Positions 6,944 to 14,873 of a DNA stretch of 20,294 nucleotides are shown in pieces. This DNA is from Bacillota bacterium (GTDB lineage: Bacteria > Bacillota_I > Bacilli_A > MOL361 > Turicibacteraceae). The notes below the pieces were generated by a model. That model was not told where the DNA came from and searched no databases. It saw only the letters and a program-made list of their open reading frames with translations. Numbering within the stretch: the first letter of the stretch is position 1; every line of letters starts with the position of its first letter. Made by a program: the position numbers and the translations under genes. The DNA is taken from positions 8,680 through 28,973 of the forward strand of contig DNGE01000144.1 of the NCBI GenBank assembly GCA_003486705.1, given 5' to 3'.

Positions 6944-8047
6944 ATGAAAGAAATCAAGATGGCACACGTTATTACACAAAAAAGAAAAGAAAAGCAGTTA
7001 ACACAAGATGATTTGGCACAGTATATGGGTGTTTCAAAAGCAGCTATTTCGAAATGGGAAACAGGCCAAAGTTATCCTGATATTACCTTGCTTCCTATCT
7101 TAGCGTCGTATTTCAATATGAGTATTGATGAGCTGATGGGGTATGAACCACAAATGCCTCATGACGAGATTATGAAATTATATAAACGCTTATGTACAGA
7201 TTTTGAAATATTACCTTTTCAGTCAGTTATTTTAGAGTGCGAACGGTTAATAAAAAAATATTATTCGTGTGCGCCGTTGCTTCATCAACTTGGTATTTTA
7301 TATATTAATCATAGTATGTTAGCGTCTTCGGTTGAAGAAACAAATCAATTGAACCAACAAGCGAAGCAATTATTTGTACGCGTTAAACAACAAACAGAAG
7401 ATGTTGAACTAGCGAAACAAGCCTTACATCTTGAGTGCTACTGTTGTTTGTTATTAAATCAAGCAGAAGAAGCTTTAGAGCTGCTCGGAGAATCAAATTA
7501 TCCGAAGACTAGTCCAGATGTATTTAAAGCAACCGCGTATCAAATGTTAGGGAGACTAGATGAGGCAAAGTCTTCCATTCAAATTGGATTTTTTCAACAC
7601 TTAATGGAGATGTTTCAAAGTTATAGTATGTTATTAACATTGAATTTTTCAGACAAAGAAAAATTCACAACAGTCATTCATAGTATGATGGAATTAGAAC
7701 AAGTATTTAATATTCGCACATTAAATCCTTATATACTAATGCCACATTATTTAATTATTGCACAAGGATATGTTCAATTAAATGAGGAAGAGATGGCATT
7801 GGATTACATTGAGCGATATGTTGAGTGCGTAAAGGAAAATTTATTTCCGATGCACTTAAAAGGCAATGAATTTTTTGATTTAATTGATCCATGGTTAGAG
7901 AAATATGATATTGGCGTAGCACCTAGAAGTGAAACAATTATTAAACAGAGTATCATAGAGAGTGTGACAAAGAATAAAGCATTAGTCAGTCTTCAAAGTC
8001 ATGATCGCTATGTTCAACTCATAAAAAAACTAAACTATTATTTATAA
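6944..8047 (+). CDS. XRE-family regulator with C-terminal helical-repeat domain
   Basis: A 367-residue DNA-binding protein. Residues 6-64 are a standard Cro/C1-type HTH (ITQKRKEKQLTQDDLAQYMG, SKAAISKWETGQSYPD). The remaining 300 residues are helical with TPR-like spacing, a layout shared with peptide-sensing Rgg/PlcR-like and related regulators. A short peptide or protein partner is therefore possible, though no signal-peptide gene is visible beside it. It is the first gene of a tight operon, 12 nt ahead of the next gene, and probably controls that operon itself. GGGGTGA lies 5 nt before the ATG at 6944; the Met at codon 6 is a possible alternative start. Confidence 0.9.
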   Translation: MKEIKMAHVITQKRKEKQLTQDDLAQYMGVSKAAISKWETGQSYPDITLLPILASYFNMSIDELMGYEPQMPHDEIMKLYKRLCTDFEILPFQSVILECERLIKKYYSCAPLLHQLGILYINHSMLASSVEETNQLNQQAKQLFVRVKQQTEDVELAKQALHLECYCCLLLNQAEEALELLGESNYPKTSPDVFKATAYQMLGRLDEAKSSIQIGFFQHLMEMFQSYSMLLTLNFSDKEKFTTVIHSMMELEQVFNIRTLNPYILMPHYLIIAQGYVQLNEEEMALDYIERYVECVKENLFPMHLKGNEFFDLIDPWLEKYDIGVAPRSETIIKQSIIESVTKNKALVSLQSHDRYVQLIKKLNYYL

Positions 8048-8059
8048 GGGGGAACCTGT

Positions 8060-8260
8060 ATGACTGCTATTCAAGAATATTTACCATTTATTATTCCATT
8101 AGTGGTTGCTGAGTTAGCGCTAGCCATTACGGCATGTGTTCATGTGATTAAGCATCCACATTATCGCTTTGGAAATAAACCGATGTGGATCGTCATTGTG
8201 TTGTTTATTCAAATTATTGGACCTATCGTTTATTTCATGATAGGTCGAGGTGAAGAGTAA
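8060..8260 (+). CDS. PLDc_N-domain small membrane protein (YxlE-like)
   Basis: A 66-residue protein with two membrane helices (about 8-27 and 43-62), ending in IIGPIVYFMIGRGEE, the typical end of the PLDc_N module (W..........Q..GP..Y...GR). In Bacillus subtilis YxlE has the same size and domain and sits directly before the ABC genes yxlF and yxlG, where it helps hold SigY inactive. Here no sigma factor is present and an XRE regulator takes the first position. A good ribosome binding site (AAGGGGGG) precedes the ATG. Its stop overlaps the next start by one base (TAATG), so translation is coupled. Confidence 0.88.
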   Translation: MTAIQEYLPFIIPLVVAELALAITACVHVIKHPHYRFGNKPMWIVIVLFIQIIGPIVYFMIGRGEE

Positions 8261-9171
8261 TGAATGTTTTAGAGGTAAAGCATTTATCCAAGCAATTCGG
8301 ACCTCATAACGTTATTAATGATTTAAGTTTTAATGTTCCAAAAGGATGTATCTTTGGTTTCTTAGGCCAAAATGGGGCAGGGAAAACAACGACCATGAAA
8401 ATGATTTTAGGATTGTTAAAATCAAGTCATGGCGACATTTATGTCTGTGGTGAGAAAGTAACGTACGGTGATAATGTTACGAATCGGTATATTGGGTATT
8501 TACCAGATGTGCCAGAGTTTTATTCGTATATGACCCCGCGTGAATATTTAAAATTATGTGGTGAGATTACAAAGATGCCAAAGCATAAAATAAAAGAAAA
8601 AACAGAGGCATTATTAGAACTTGTCGGTCTAAGTGATGTGAATCGAAAAATTGGTGGGTTTTCACGTGGGATGAAACAACGTTTAGGAATTGCTCAAGCG
8701 TTATTGAATGAACCAAAGTTGCTTATTTGTGATGAACCAACCTCTGCTCTTGATCCACTTGGTAGGAAAGAGATTTTGGATATTTTATTAAAAGTAAAAG
8801 ATCAAACAACTGTTATTTTTTCAACCCATATCTTATCGGATGTGGAACGTATTTGTGATCAAGTGGCTGTGTTGCATGAAGGTCATTTAGTGCTAGAAGG
8901 AAGTCTACCGCAGCTTAAGCAATCGCATCGTCATGATCAAGTATTGATTCAATTTGGAAGTGTTCATGAGGCCCAAATGTTGATAGAATGTATTGAAAAC
9001 CTAGCAGAAGTTAACAAAGTAGAACAAAAACAAGAAACGCTGACTGTTTACATGAGTGAAATGACGTCCAAACTGTTAACTGTTTTGGCAACGCATGACG
9101 TAACCATCTTAAAATATGAAGTGCTAGAACCAACACTAGAAAGTTTATTTATGGAGGTGATAACAAAATGA
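8260..9171 (+). CDS. ABC transporter ATP-binding protein (YxlF-like)
   Basis: A 303-residue ABC ATPase with all motifs: Walker A GQNGAGKT (36-43), signature FSRGMKQ (134-140), Walker B with LLICDEP (154-160), SALD D-loop and switch His190. The C-terminal 80 residues are the extra domain usual in ATPases that work with ABC-2 type permeases. It should energise the permease encoded by the next gene, which overlaps it by 4 nt (ATGA). Substrate is unknown. Related pairs serve in antimicrobial peptide or lipid-linked export and immunity. Confidence 0.96.
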   Translation: MNVLEVKHLSKQFGPHNVINDLSFNVPKGCIFGFLGQNGAGKTTTMKMILGLLKSSHGDIYVCGEKVTYGDNVTNRYIGYLPDVPEFYSYMTPREYLKLCGEITKMPKHKIKEKTEALLELVGLSDVNRKIGGFSRGMKQRLGIAQALLNEPKLLICDEPTSALDPLGRKEILDILLKVKDQTTVIFSTHILSDVERICDQVAVLHEGHLVLEGSLPQLKQSHRHDQVLIQFGSVHEAQMLIECIENLAEVNKVEQKQETLTVYMSEMTSKLLTVLATHDVTILKYEVLEPTLESLFMEVITK

Positions 9172-9923
9172 TTGCCTTTATGAAAAAAGAATGGGTTGAA
9201 AATATAAAAACTTTTAAAGTGCTTATTTTACTTTGTGTGTCATTTATTTTTGGTATGATAAGTCCATTACTTGCTAAATTAATGCCTGATTTAATGAGTC
9301 AAATGGATATCGAAGGGATGACTATTATTATTCCAGATCCAACAGCTTTGGATGCTTACGTGCAATTTTTCAAAAATATGACGCAAATGGGGCTCATTGT
9401 ACTCGTATTAATTTTTAGTGGCATGCTAACCGCTGAATTGTCAAAAGGAACACTGATTAATCTATTAACAAAAGGATTATCGAGAACAAGTGTCATTGTC
9501 TCTAAGTATACGGTTGCGGTTCTACTATGGAGTATCAGCCTTATTGTCGCAGCGTTTACAACGTATGGGTATACAATTTATCTATTTGAAAGCTTTGATT
9601 TAGTTCATATTGGTTATTCAATGGGGTGCTTATGGTTATTTGGTGTCTTTTTATTAGCGCTAATGATATTTTGGCAGACAGTCATTCAAACACAATATGG
9701 TAATTTATTAATGGTCGCCTTAAGTGTAGGAGCATTGTTTATGCTAAATGTCATGCCTAAATGTCAACCGTATAACCCACTATTTCTTGTTTCAAATAAT
9801 GTTGCTATGTTAAATAGTGAGTATGATTTACAAACGTTGCTTCCTCCAGTTTGGATTACAGGCGGATTAACAATAGTTTGTTTAGGGGCAGCCATTATCA
9901 TTTTTAGAAATAAACGCATCTAG
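9168..9923 (+). CDS. ABC-2 type permease (YxlG-like)
   Basis: A 251-residue membrane protein with six predicted helices: one near residues 15-35, a long extracytoplasmic segment to about 70, then five more. The motif around SGMLTAELSKGTLINLLTKG is the cytoplasmic region typical of ABC-2 permeases (ELxxGTl..LLxkplsR). Membrane partner of the ATPase encoded just upstream, with which it overlaps by 4 nt. Last gene of the operon, followed by a strong terminator. Confidence 0.92.
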   Translation: MIAFMKKEWVENIKTFKVLILLCVSFIFGMISPLLAKLMPDLMSQMDIEGMTIIIPDPTALDAYVQFFKNMTQMGLIVLVLIFSGMLTAELSKGTLINLLTKGLSRTSVIVSKYTVAVLLWSISLIVAAFTTYGYTIYLFESFDLVHIGYSMGCLWLFGVFLLALMIFWQTVIQTQYGNLLMVALSVGALFMLNVMPKCQPYNPLFLVSNNVAMLNSEYDLQTLLPPVWITGGLTIVCLGAAIIIFRNKRI

Positions 9924-9929
9924 ATAAAA

Positions 9930-9970
9930 GCTCAAATACTAGTATAAAGACTAGTGTTTGAGTTTTTTTA
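9930..9970 (+). terminator. Terminator of the ABC operon
   Basis: 13-bp stem CTCAAATACTAGT (9931-9943) with ACTAGTGTTTGAG (9950-9962), one T-G pair, 6-nt loop, then seven T. Confidence 0.93.
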
Positions 9971-10042
9971 TAATTGAAGGCAAGAATTTAGGGATTTATT
10001 GAGAGATATTTATGTATTGGTCTATCTAAATTGTGCGACTCA

Positions 10043-10048
10043 TATAAT
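10043..10048 (+). promoter_or_regulatory. -10 element before the degenerate nucleotidase gene
   Basis: A perfect TATAAT 37 nt upstream of the ATG at 10086. No good -35 at 17 nt was found; TTGGTC is 20 nt upstream. Confidence 0.35.
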
Positions 10049-10085
10049 GTGTCACAAAGAGGTAGGTGAGCGAGGTGAGGAGGGT

Positions 10086-10844
10086 ATGAGATTAAGAATT
10101 GGAATCATAGATTCATTACTATTCAATTTTTATCATCAAACAGAATATGGCGTGGTAGAATCTCATGATAAATCCCCCATGTATCACCCCAATAATGGCA
10201 TCCACTTACTTTTTCCGTTTATCAAGCTAAATACCTTATGCCAGGTGCCTCCAGTTGAAATTATTATCTTCTCGACCTTGGCTGAATTAAATGATTCCCT
10301 ATTTTATCAAAGTCTAAATCAGCATGGTCTTTCAGATGCGACGGTTGTTTTTACCACAACTGAAGAAATAGCTACCCACGTGACAAAGATGAGTCTAAAT
10401 GTCTTGTTAAGTCTAGATGAACAGTTATGTGCCGTTGCGAATACTCACGGTATTTTAAGTGTGACGCCTCATCTCAACAGTAGTTATGGAAAACTTAAAA
10501 TACTATTTGATTGTCCCTTTTTTAATAAACAACATGTTCACTCCAATCTCATGGCCCTATTAAAAGTACTAGGCTACATTCAAAAATCATCACATGTCTT
10601 TTGCGATATTGGGATTTGGGTTAATGAAAGGTATCCGCTAACTCAACAGATTCGTGACCTTTTTTACTTAGCGGATTGTCAAATTGATAGCGTGATTTAT
10701 GATTCCAATTGTGATACCCAGGACGTTTTGTATTTTTTAAAACCCCATCTGTCATTTTTAACGGAAGACGTGCTTGAATATTCGAATTCAGTTCTCACTG
10801 TTGAAGATAAAAATTTCTTACTTTTTAACTCAAAGCAGGAATAA
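10086..10844 (+). CDS. Degenerate paralogue of the cytosolic 5'-nucleotidase family
   Basis: A 252-residue protein that can be aligned by eye along its length with the nucleotidase encoded at 13628. Matching blocks are VPPVEIIIFSTLAELN against TPIVEVMILSSNTPEM, LNVLLSLDEQL against IDLFLSRNEHD, KLKILFDCPFF against EIRIAFDGDAVVF, and IGIWVNERYPLTQQIRDLF against IAIVTARNSPAHKRVILTL. The catalytic motifs are lost: FDGD became FDCP (141-144), TAR became NER (180-182), and FFDDQ became SFLTE. It is therefore unlikely to hydrolyse nucleotides by the known route, but the open frame is intact, so it may bind a ligand or a partner. The start at 10086 is preceded by GAGGTGAGGAGG; earlier in-frame codons lack a site. 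Confidence 0.72.
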   Translation: MRLRIGIIDSLLFNFYHQTEYGVVESHDKSPMYHPNNGIHLLFPFIKLNTLCQVPPVEIIIFSTLAELNDSLFYQSLNQHGLSDATVVFTTTEEIATHVTKMSLNVLLSLDEQLCAVANTHGILSVTPHLNSSYGKLKILFDCPFFNKQHVHSNLMALLKVLGYIQKSSHVFCDIGIWVNERYPLTQQIRDLFYLADCQIDSVIYDSNCDTQDVLYFLKPHLSFLTEDVLEYSNSVLTVEDKNFLLFNSKQE

Positions 10845-10899
10845 ATAAAAAGTTAAAGACATACAGTTGCATAGAGTCTAATTTGAAAGGGTGAAAGAA

Positions 10900-11262
10900 A
10901 TGGAATTATTAAATACAGCACTTATTATAACAAACGATAACCGAGTATATAACGAACAGACACAAGCGTTACTTCATCCAAATCGTGACTTGAGTGATGC
11001 TAAAATTGTGGATATTTACCAACGTTATGTTAAAAGTCATGAGAGCTTGGAATTAAATCATGCTGTCATTACGGTTCAGGTGATGGACGATTGTATTAAA
11101 TTGTCATATGAGCCGCTTCAAAAGGTTAAAGCTTATATGATTCAAGGGGAAATTCCGACAGAGGTGTTTATTCGCTTTGGTCGTCGCTTATCGTTAAATG
11201 ATTGGTCACATTTAAGTAAACAACTTGAGAATGGGATGTTTGGAAATATATATGCTTGCTAA
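10900..11262 (+). CDS. Hypothetical protein, 120 residues
   Basis: I do not recognise this family. It is soluble, with no signal peptide, membrane helix or metal motif. The N-terminus (MELLNTALIITNDNRVYNEQ) and the middle (HAVITVQVMDDCIKLSYEPL) look like beta strands separated by a helix, and the C-terminal 40 residues are helical. ATG at 10900 has AAGGGTG 6 nt upstream; a GTG at 10891 overlaps that site and is unlikely. It lies 55 nt after the degenerate nucleotidase gene with no terminator between, so the two may be co-transcribed. A strong terminator follows. Confidence 0.7.
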   Translation: MELLNTALIITNDNRVYNEQTQALLHPNRDLSDAKIVDIYQRYVKSHESLELNHAVITVQVMDDCIKLSYEPLQKVKAYMIQGEIPTEVFIRFGRRLSLNDWSHLSKQLENGMFGNIYAC

Positions 11263-11278
11263 TTAATGGATTACGATG

Positions 11279-11328
11279 ATAAAACCTCTATTTCTTCTCA
11301 TATTAAGAAGAAATAGGCGGTTTTTTTT
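11279..11328 (+). terminator. Terminator after the hypothetical gene
   Basis: Stem AAACCTCTATTTCTTCT (11282-11298) with AGAAGAAATAGGCGGTTT (from 11306), one internal mismatch, then eight T. Confidence 0.93.
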
Positions 11329-11337
11329 ATTAAATAA

Positions 11338-11511
11338 ATAAATTGGAACGTCTTAATACTATGTGTGTTAATTCAAGAAGCTGTTGGTGCTTTGAGTGGT
11401 TGGTTCACGCGAAATGGTATGAAACAATTAAATGATTTACAAACCCAAATGCTAAGGCGACCTAAATTCATGGTTCCAAGCCTTTTTCACTTTATTTTTC
11501 TTAATAGGTAA
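11338..11511 (+). pseudogene. Remnant of a TspO/MBR family gene
   Basis: An open frame with no usable start codon translates to a hydrophobic stretch followed by EAVGALSGWFTRNGMKQL and LRRPKFMVP. This matches the first part of TspO/MBR (tryptophan-rich sensory) membrane proteins: helix 1 ending in (V/G)GxLSG, then the kPxxxPP loop. Only about 45 residues remain of the usual 150. The rest is gone or in other frames, and the frame stops at 11509. Ruined gene, no product expected. Family call from pattern memory. Confidence 0.5.
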
Positions 11512-11690
11512 TATTCCGAACATCAAAATAATGGTGTAGAGGGTTTGTTTATTATTGACACGATGGTGAGGGAGCTTTAAATAAGTCATTGGAATAAGGG
11601 AAACCGTATGGATTTGTCAAGGTGAACTAACATAATTTTATTATCTCCAACATACATTTTTAGTGAGTATAAAGAGTGGGGGATAAAATA
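11512..11690 (+). promoter_or_regulatory. Upstream region and promoter of the FAD oxidoreductase
   Basis: Contains a perfect TTGACA (11555-11560), a 16-nt spacer and TTAAAT (11577-11582), giving a leader of about 100 nt to the ATG at 11691. Nothing coding is seen. Any remaining TspO sequence would be at the left edge. Confidence 0.5.
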
Positions 11691-13565
11691 ATGAAACAAG
11701 ATGTAATTGTGATCGGAGCAGGTTTATCTGGATTAACATGTGCGTCATTGTTAGCTAAATCTGGGTTGAAGGTAACGGTGGTGGATGCCACGCATAAACC
11801 TGGGGGGAGTTGTGGGATTTTTAAACGTGACGATGTGGTGTTTGAACAAGGGACAGCACAAATTTTTGGATTTAATGAAACTGGATTTAATCCTGGACGT
11901 TTTTTATTTAATTGTTTAGAAGAAGATATCACGTTAATTAGACATGAGGCATTATATGCTCTTGATTATAATGGGCACCGAATTGTCTTTTATGAGGATT
12001 TAGAATTGTTTTTAGAACAGCTCAGTGAGCTTTTTCGTTCTGAGTCTGAAAATTTAAAACGTTTTTATGAAGACTTTAGTGATTTATATGATAAGGTCAT
12101 AGCGAAACATCCGATGTATGTTTCACCTGATGTAATGAAAAAAGAAGTTGGATTAAAAGGAATGATGAGTCATCCAAAAGAATATGTAAAGTTTTTATCG
12201 TTTATGAATCGAAACACGACGAGTATTTTAAAAAGCTATTTTAAGTCGCCAGAAGTTTTTCAGTTTTTTGATAAGCTTACATCAATGTATTGTTATACAA
12301 CGGTCGAAGAGACACCGGCTATCTTATCTGCTGTCATGTTTGTCGATAATCATAAGGGTGGCGGTTATTATGTAGCAGGATCGACGCTACAATTAGTTGG
12401 TAAGTTGGAAAAAGTGATTGAGGAACAAGGGGGTTCTGTTAAATATAATGCAGAAGTTAAACGTATTTTAGTCGAAGAAGAAAAAGTAAAAGGGGTCAAG
12501 TTAACAGATGGAGTCGAACTCTATGCTGATTATGTGGTGTATTCCGGAAATGTGTGGGACTTATATGGAACATTGTTAAAAGATAATGCAAAACCAATTT
12601 TTAATGAATGGGCGCAATCTTTAACACCAACGTATCCATCAGTCGTCCTATTTGCTTTGGTTCGAGAAGGGGCTATTCCTGAAGGAACATTACCGATTGA
12701 AATGATTGTAAAAAATAAAGCTGAAATAGATGAATCTGAAATCACAGCTTATATTTTATCGCTTGAAGATCAAACATTATGTCCAGCAGGTTATCACACG
12801 GTCACTGCTATTGGGCCGACGTTTAAAACATGGCCAACAGGACGTGGAATCGGCTATCATACGGCTGAGTATCGCGCTCAAAAAAGGGAAGAGGAACAAC
12901 GAATGCTTAATGTGTTAGAAGAACGATTCCCGGGATTTATTCAAAATGTTTGTTACTGTGAGTTATCAACGCCTGCAACGCTTGAAAAGTACGCATTAAA
13001 ATACAAAGGGGCTGTAGCGGGACCTAAACAAGAACTCGGTCAACATATGACGAAGCGTTTAAAATGTAAAAGTCATATTAAAGGTCTTTATCATTGTGGG
13101 GAATCCACAGTAATGGGAACGGGGGTTCCAGCTGTTATGGTGTCAGGTATTTCAGCAGCGAACTCAATATTGCGTCAAAAAGGGATGGCTGAGTTTGAAG
13201 CTAATGAAACTAGAGTGGATAGGGTTACAATTATCCCACCAGGATATACAAAAGACCAACATAAAATTGGAAAGACAGATTGGCAAAATCGAATAGGTCA
13301 TCTTGCTAATGAATGTCAATTTTGTGAGTTTCCAGCGTGTGAACGGAAATGTGATCAAAAAATTCCAATCCGAGATGTTATGCGCCGTTTAGCCGTTGGT
13401 AATATTGCAGGGGTTGAGGCGTTACTTAAATCCAATAAAGCGCGCCAGTGCTCAACGTGTAAAACACATACGTGTGAGTTGGTTTGTATGAGAAATACTT
13501 TTGATGACTCTGTTCAAATTCAAAATATTATGACAAGTCTTTATCGCTATTTTTTACAAAAATAA
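11691..13565 (+). CDS. CrtI-type FAD oxidoreductase with C-terminal GltD-like Fe-S domain
   Basis: A 624-residue flavoprotein. The N-terminus has the FAD-binding Rossmann motif VIGAGLSG (7-14), then VVDATHKPGG (34-43), as in phytoene desaturase / carotenoid isomerase-like enzymes. The C-terminal FAD motif is GLYHCGESTVMGTGVPAVM (about 464-482). After that, residues 539-624 carry two groups of four Cys, each C-x2-C-x4-C-x3-C (542, 545, 550, 554 and 587, 590, 595, 599), joined by a segment like IPIRDVMRRLAVGNIAG. This is the pattern of the two-cluster domain found at the N-terminus of GltD and dihydropyrimidine dehydrogenase, here moved to the C-terminus. It would pass electrons between FAD and a partner. 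Substrate unknown; no carotenoid genes are nearby. The start at 11691 follows GTGGGGGA. Confidence 0.88.
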   Translation: MKQDVIVIGAGLSGLTCASLLAKSGLKVTVVDATHKPGGSCGIFKRDDVVFEQGTAQIFGFNETGFNPGRFLFNCLEEDITLIRHEALYALDYNGHRIVFYEDLELFLEQLSELFRSESENLKRFYEDFSDLYDKVIAKHPMYVSPDVMKKEVGLKGMMSHPKEYVKFLSFMNRNTTSILKSYFKSPEVFQFFDKLTSMYCYTTVEETPAILSAVMFVDNHKGGGYYVAGSTLQLVGKLEKVIEEQGGSVKYNAEVKRILVEEEKVKGVKLTDGVELYADYVVYSGNVWDLYGTLLKDNAKPIFNEWAQSLTPTYPSVVLFALVREGAIPEGTLPIEMIVKNKAEIDESEITAYILSLEDQTLCPAGYHTVTAIGPTFKTWPTGRGIGYHTAEYRAQKREEEQRMLNVLEERFPGFIQNVCYCELSTPATLEKYALKYKGAVAGPKQELGQHMTKRLKCKSHIKGLYHCGESTVMGTGVPAVMVSGISAANSILRQKGMAEFEANETRVDRVTIIPPGYTKDQHKIGKTDWQNRIGHLANECQFCEFPACERKCDQKIPIRDVMRRLAVGNIAGVEALLKSNKARQCSTCKTHTCELVCMRNTFDDSVQIQNIMTSLYRYFLQK

Positions 13566-13570
13566 ATCAG

Positions 13571-13603
13571 TAACGGTTCTTTCAAGTGGAAGAACCGTTT
13601 TCT
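13571..13603 (+). terminator. Terminator of the oxidoreductase gene
   Basis: Perfect 10-bp stem AACGGTTCTT (13572-13581) with AAGAACCGTT (13590-13599), followed by a short T run. The next gene starts 25 nt later, so some read-through is possible. Confidence 0.8.
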
Positions 13604-13627
13604 ATCAAATGATGAGGAGGGAAATAA

Positions 13628-14584
13628 ATGGAAAAAGGGGCGGTAAATAAGCTTGTTTTAGGTATTTCGACACGGGCGTTATTTAATATGGAGGTAGAAA
13701 ATAAAATATATGAAGAGCATGGGTCAGTGGCTTATACAACATACCAAATTGAGAATGAAAATAAAATTTTAGAAAAAGGAACAGCTTTTCCGTTCGTTGA
13801 GGCTTTGTTAAATTTAAATCATAAGTTTGAAACACCGATTGTTGAGGTGATGATATTATCTAGTAATACGCCTGAAATGGGAATTCGAGTGTTTAATAGT
13901 ATTGATCATTATGGATTAAATATTGGTAGAGCAGCTTTTACAGGAGGAGAAAATAAAGTTCCTTATTTAGATGCTTTTAAAATAGATTTGTTTTTATCGC
14001 GAAATGAACACGATGTGCAAGAAGCGATCGATCATGGGGTAGCAGCTGCTCTTGTTTACAATACACCAAAGGATTTTCATCCGAATCAAAATGAAATACG
14101 CATCGCATTTGATGGCGATGCTGTTGTGTTTTCAGATGAATCGGAGTGTATTTATAAAGAAAAAGGATTACAAGCTTTTTTTGATAATGAAGTGGCGAAT
14201 GCCGATCGTGCTATGCTTGAAGGGCCATTTGCAAAATTTTTAATGACCTTATCAAAAATTAAAGAAAAAGAGCCGACTCTTGTTAGAATTGCTATCGTGA
14301 CAGCTAGAAATTCACCTGCCCATAAACGTGTTATTTTAACGTTGAGAAAATGGGGATGCATGGTTGATGAAATGTTCTTTTTAGGTGGATTACCAAAAGA
14401 TAATATATTAAAGGCTTTTAATGCTCATATCTTTTTTGATGATCAAGATAATCATGTGCGTCCAGCTTCTCAACTCATCCCATCCGGTCGTGTTCCGTAC
14501 AAGTCAACTTCAACGTTATATCACATGACGCACGATAAGCAAGAAAATAAAAACGTAACAGAAACCGAGTCTGTTACGTCATAG
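13628..14584 (+). CDS. Cytosolic-type 5'-nucleotidase (NT5C1-like, HAD fold)
   Basis: A 318-residue enzyme of the family of vertebrate cytosolic 5'-nucleotidase I, expected to remove the 5' phosphate from nucleoside monophosphates such as AMP. The haloacid-dehalogenase-type motifs are present: FDGDAVVFSDE (161-171, nucleophile Asp162 and acid/base Asp164), VTAR (224-227), the lysine of GGLPKDN (253-259) and FFDDQ (269-273). The N-terminal half (LVLGISTRALFNME, TPIVEVMILSSN) is the usual family extension. The start has a good GAGGAGGG site 9 nt upstream. The last codons form one arm and loop of a hairpin terminator used by the convergent DUF3243 gene. A decayed paralogue lies at 10086-10844. 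Confidence 0.9.
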   Translation: MEKGAVNKLVLGISTRALFNMEVENKIYEEHGSVAYTTYQIENENKILEKGTAFPFVEALLNLNHKFETPIVEVMILSSNTPEMGIRVFNSIDHYGLNIGRAAFTGGENKVPYLDAFKIDLFLSRNEHDVQEAIDHGVAAALVYNTPKDFHPNQNEIRIAFDGDAVVFSDESECIYKEKGLQAFFDNEVANADRAMLEGPFAKFLMTLSKIKEKEPTLVRIAIVTARNSPAHKRVILTLRKWGCMVDEMFFLGGLPKDNILKAFNAHIFFDDQDNHVRPASQLIPSGRVPYKSTSTLYHMTHDKQENKNVTETESVTS

Positions 14585-14592
14585 CTTATTTT
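14551..14592. terminator. Terminator hairpin inside the 3' end of the nucleotidase gene
   Basis: Perfect 10-bp stem ACGTAACAGA (14553-14562) with TCTGTTACGT (14570-14579), 7-nt loop. On the minus strand it is followed at once by TTTTATTTT, so it is a regular terminator for the gene ending at 14586. On the plus strand the T run comes 8 nt later, after the stop codon. Confidence 0.8.
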
Positions 14593-14873
14593 TCTTCTTC
14601 TTTAATTTTTTGATCGACTTTAGCTAGTACTTCACGAGCAATGGCATGACGACGTGTCTCATCTGCATGTTCCCAACGCTCTTTAATCGTGCGTTGTTCA
14701 ATATTTTCAGGGTCAACATGTTTATATAAAAAATCGCCTATCATCGTAGCAACATCTTCTATGTGATTTTCTGAAACGCCAATGGCACGTGCTGTTTTAA
14801 CGCCTTTTGCTAAGGTGCTTAAAAAATGATCCCAATTTTCAAAAAACTTGATGTTTAATTCACCTAAATCCAT
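14586..14873 (-). CDS. DUF3243 family protein (YmfJ-like)
   Basis: A 95-residue soluble helical protein matching DUF3243: ENWDHFLSTLAKGVKTARAI, then IGDFLYKHVDPENIEQRTIK and ELW-like ERWEHADETRRHAIA. The family is widespread in Bacilli (YmfJ of Bacillus subtilis) and has no settled function. It is a little longer than the usual 80-85 residues, through a charged C-terminal tail KVDQKIKEEEK. The start has AAAGGAGG 7 nt upstream. A minus-strand TATAAT lies at 14901-14906 with a weak -35. Only 1 nt separates its stop from that of the convergent nucleotidase. Confidence 0.9.
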   Translation of the reverse strand: MDLGELNIKFFENWDHFLSTLAKGVKTARAIGVSENHIEDVATMIGDFLYKHVDPENIEQRTIKERWEHADETRRHAIAREVLAKVDQKIKEEEK

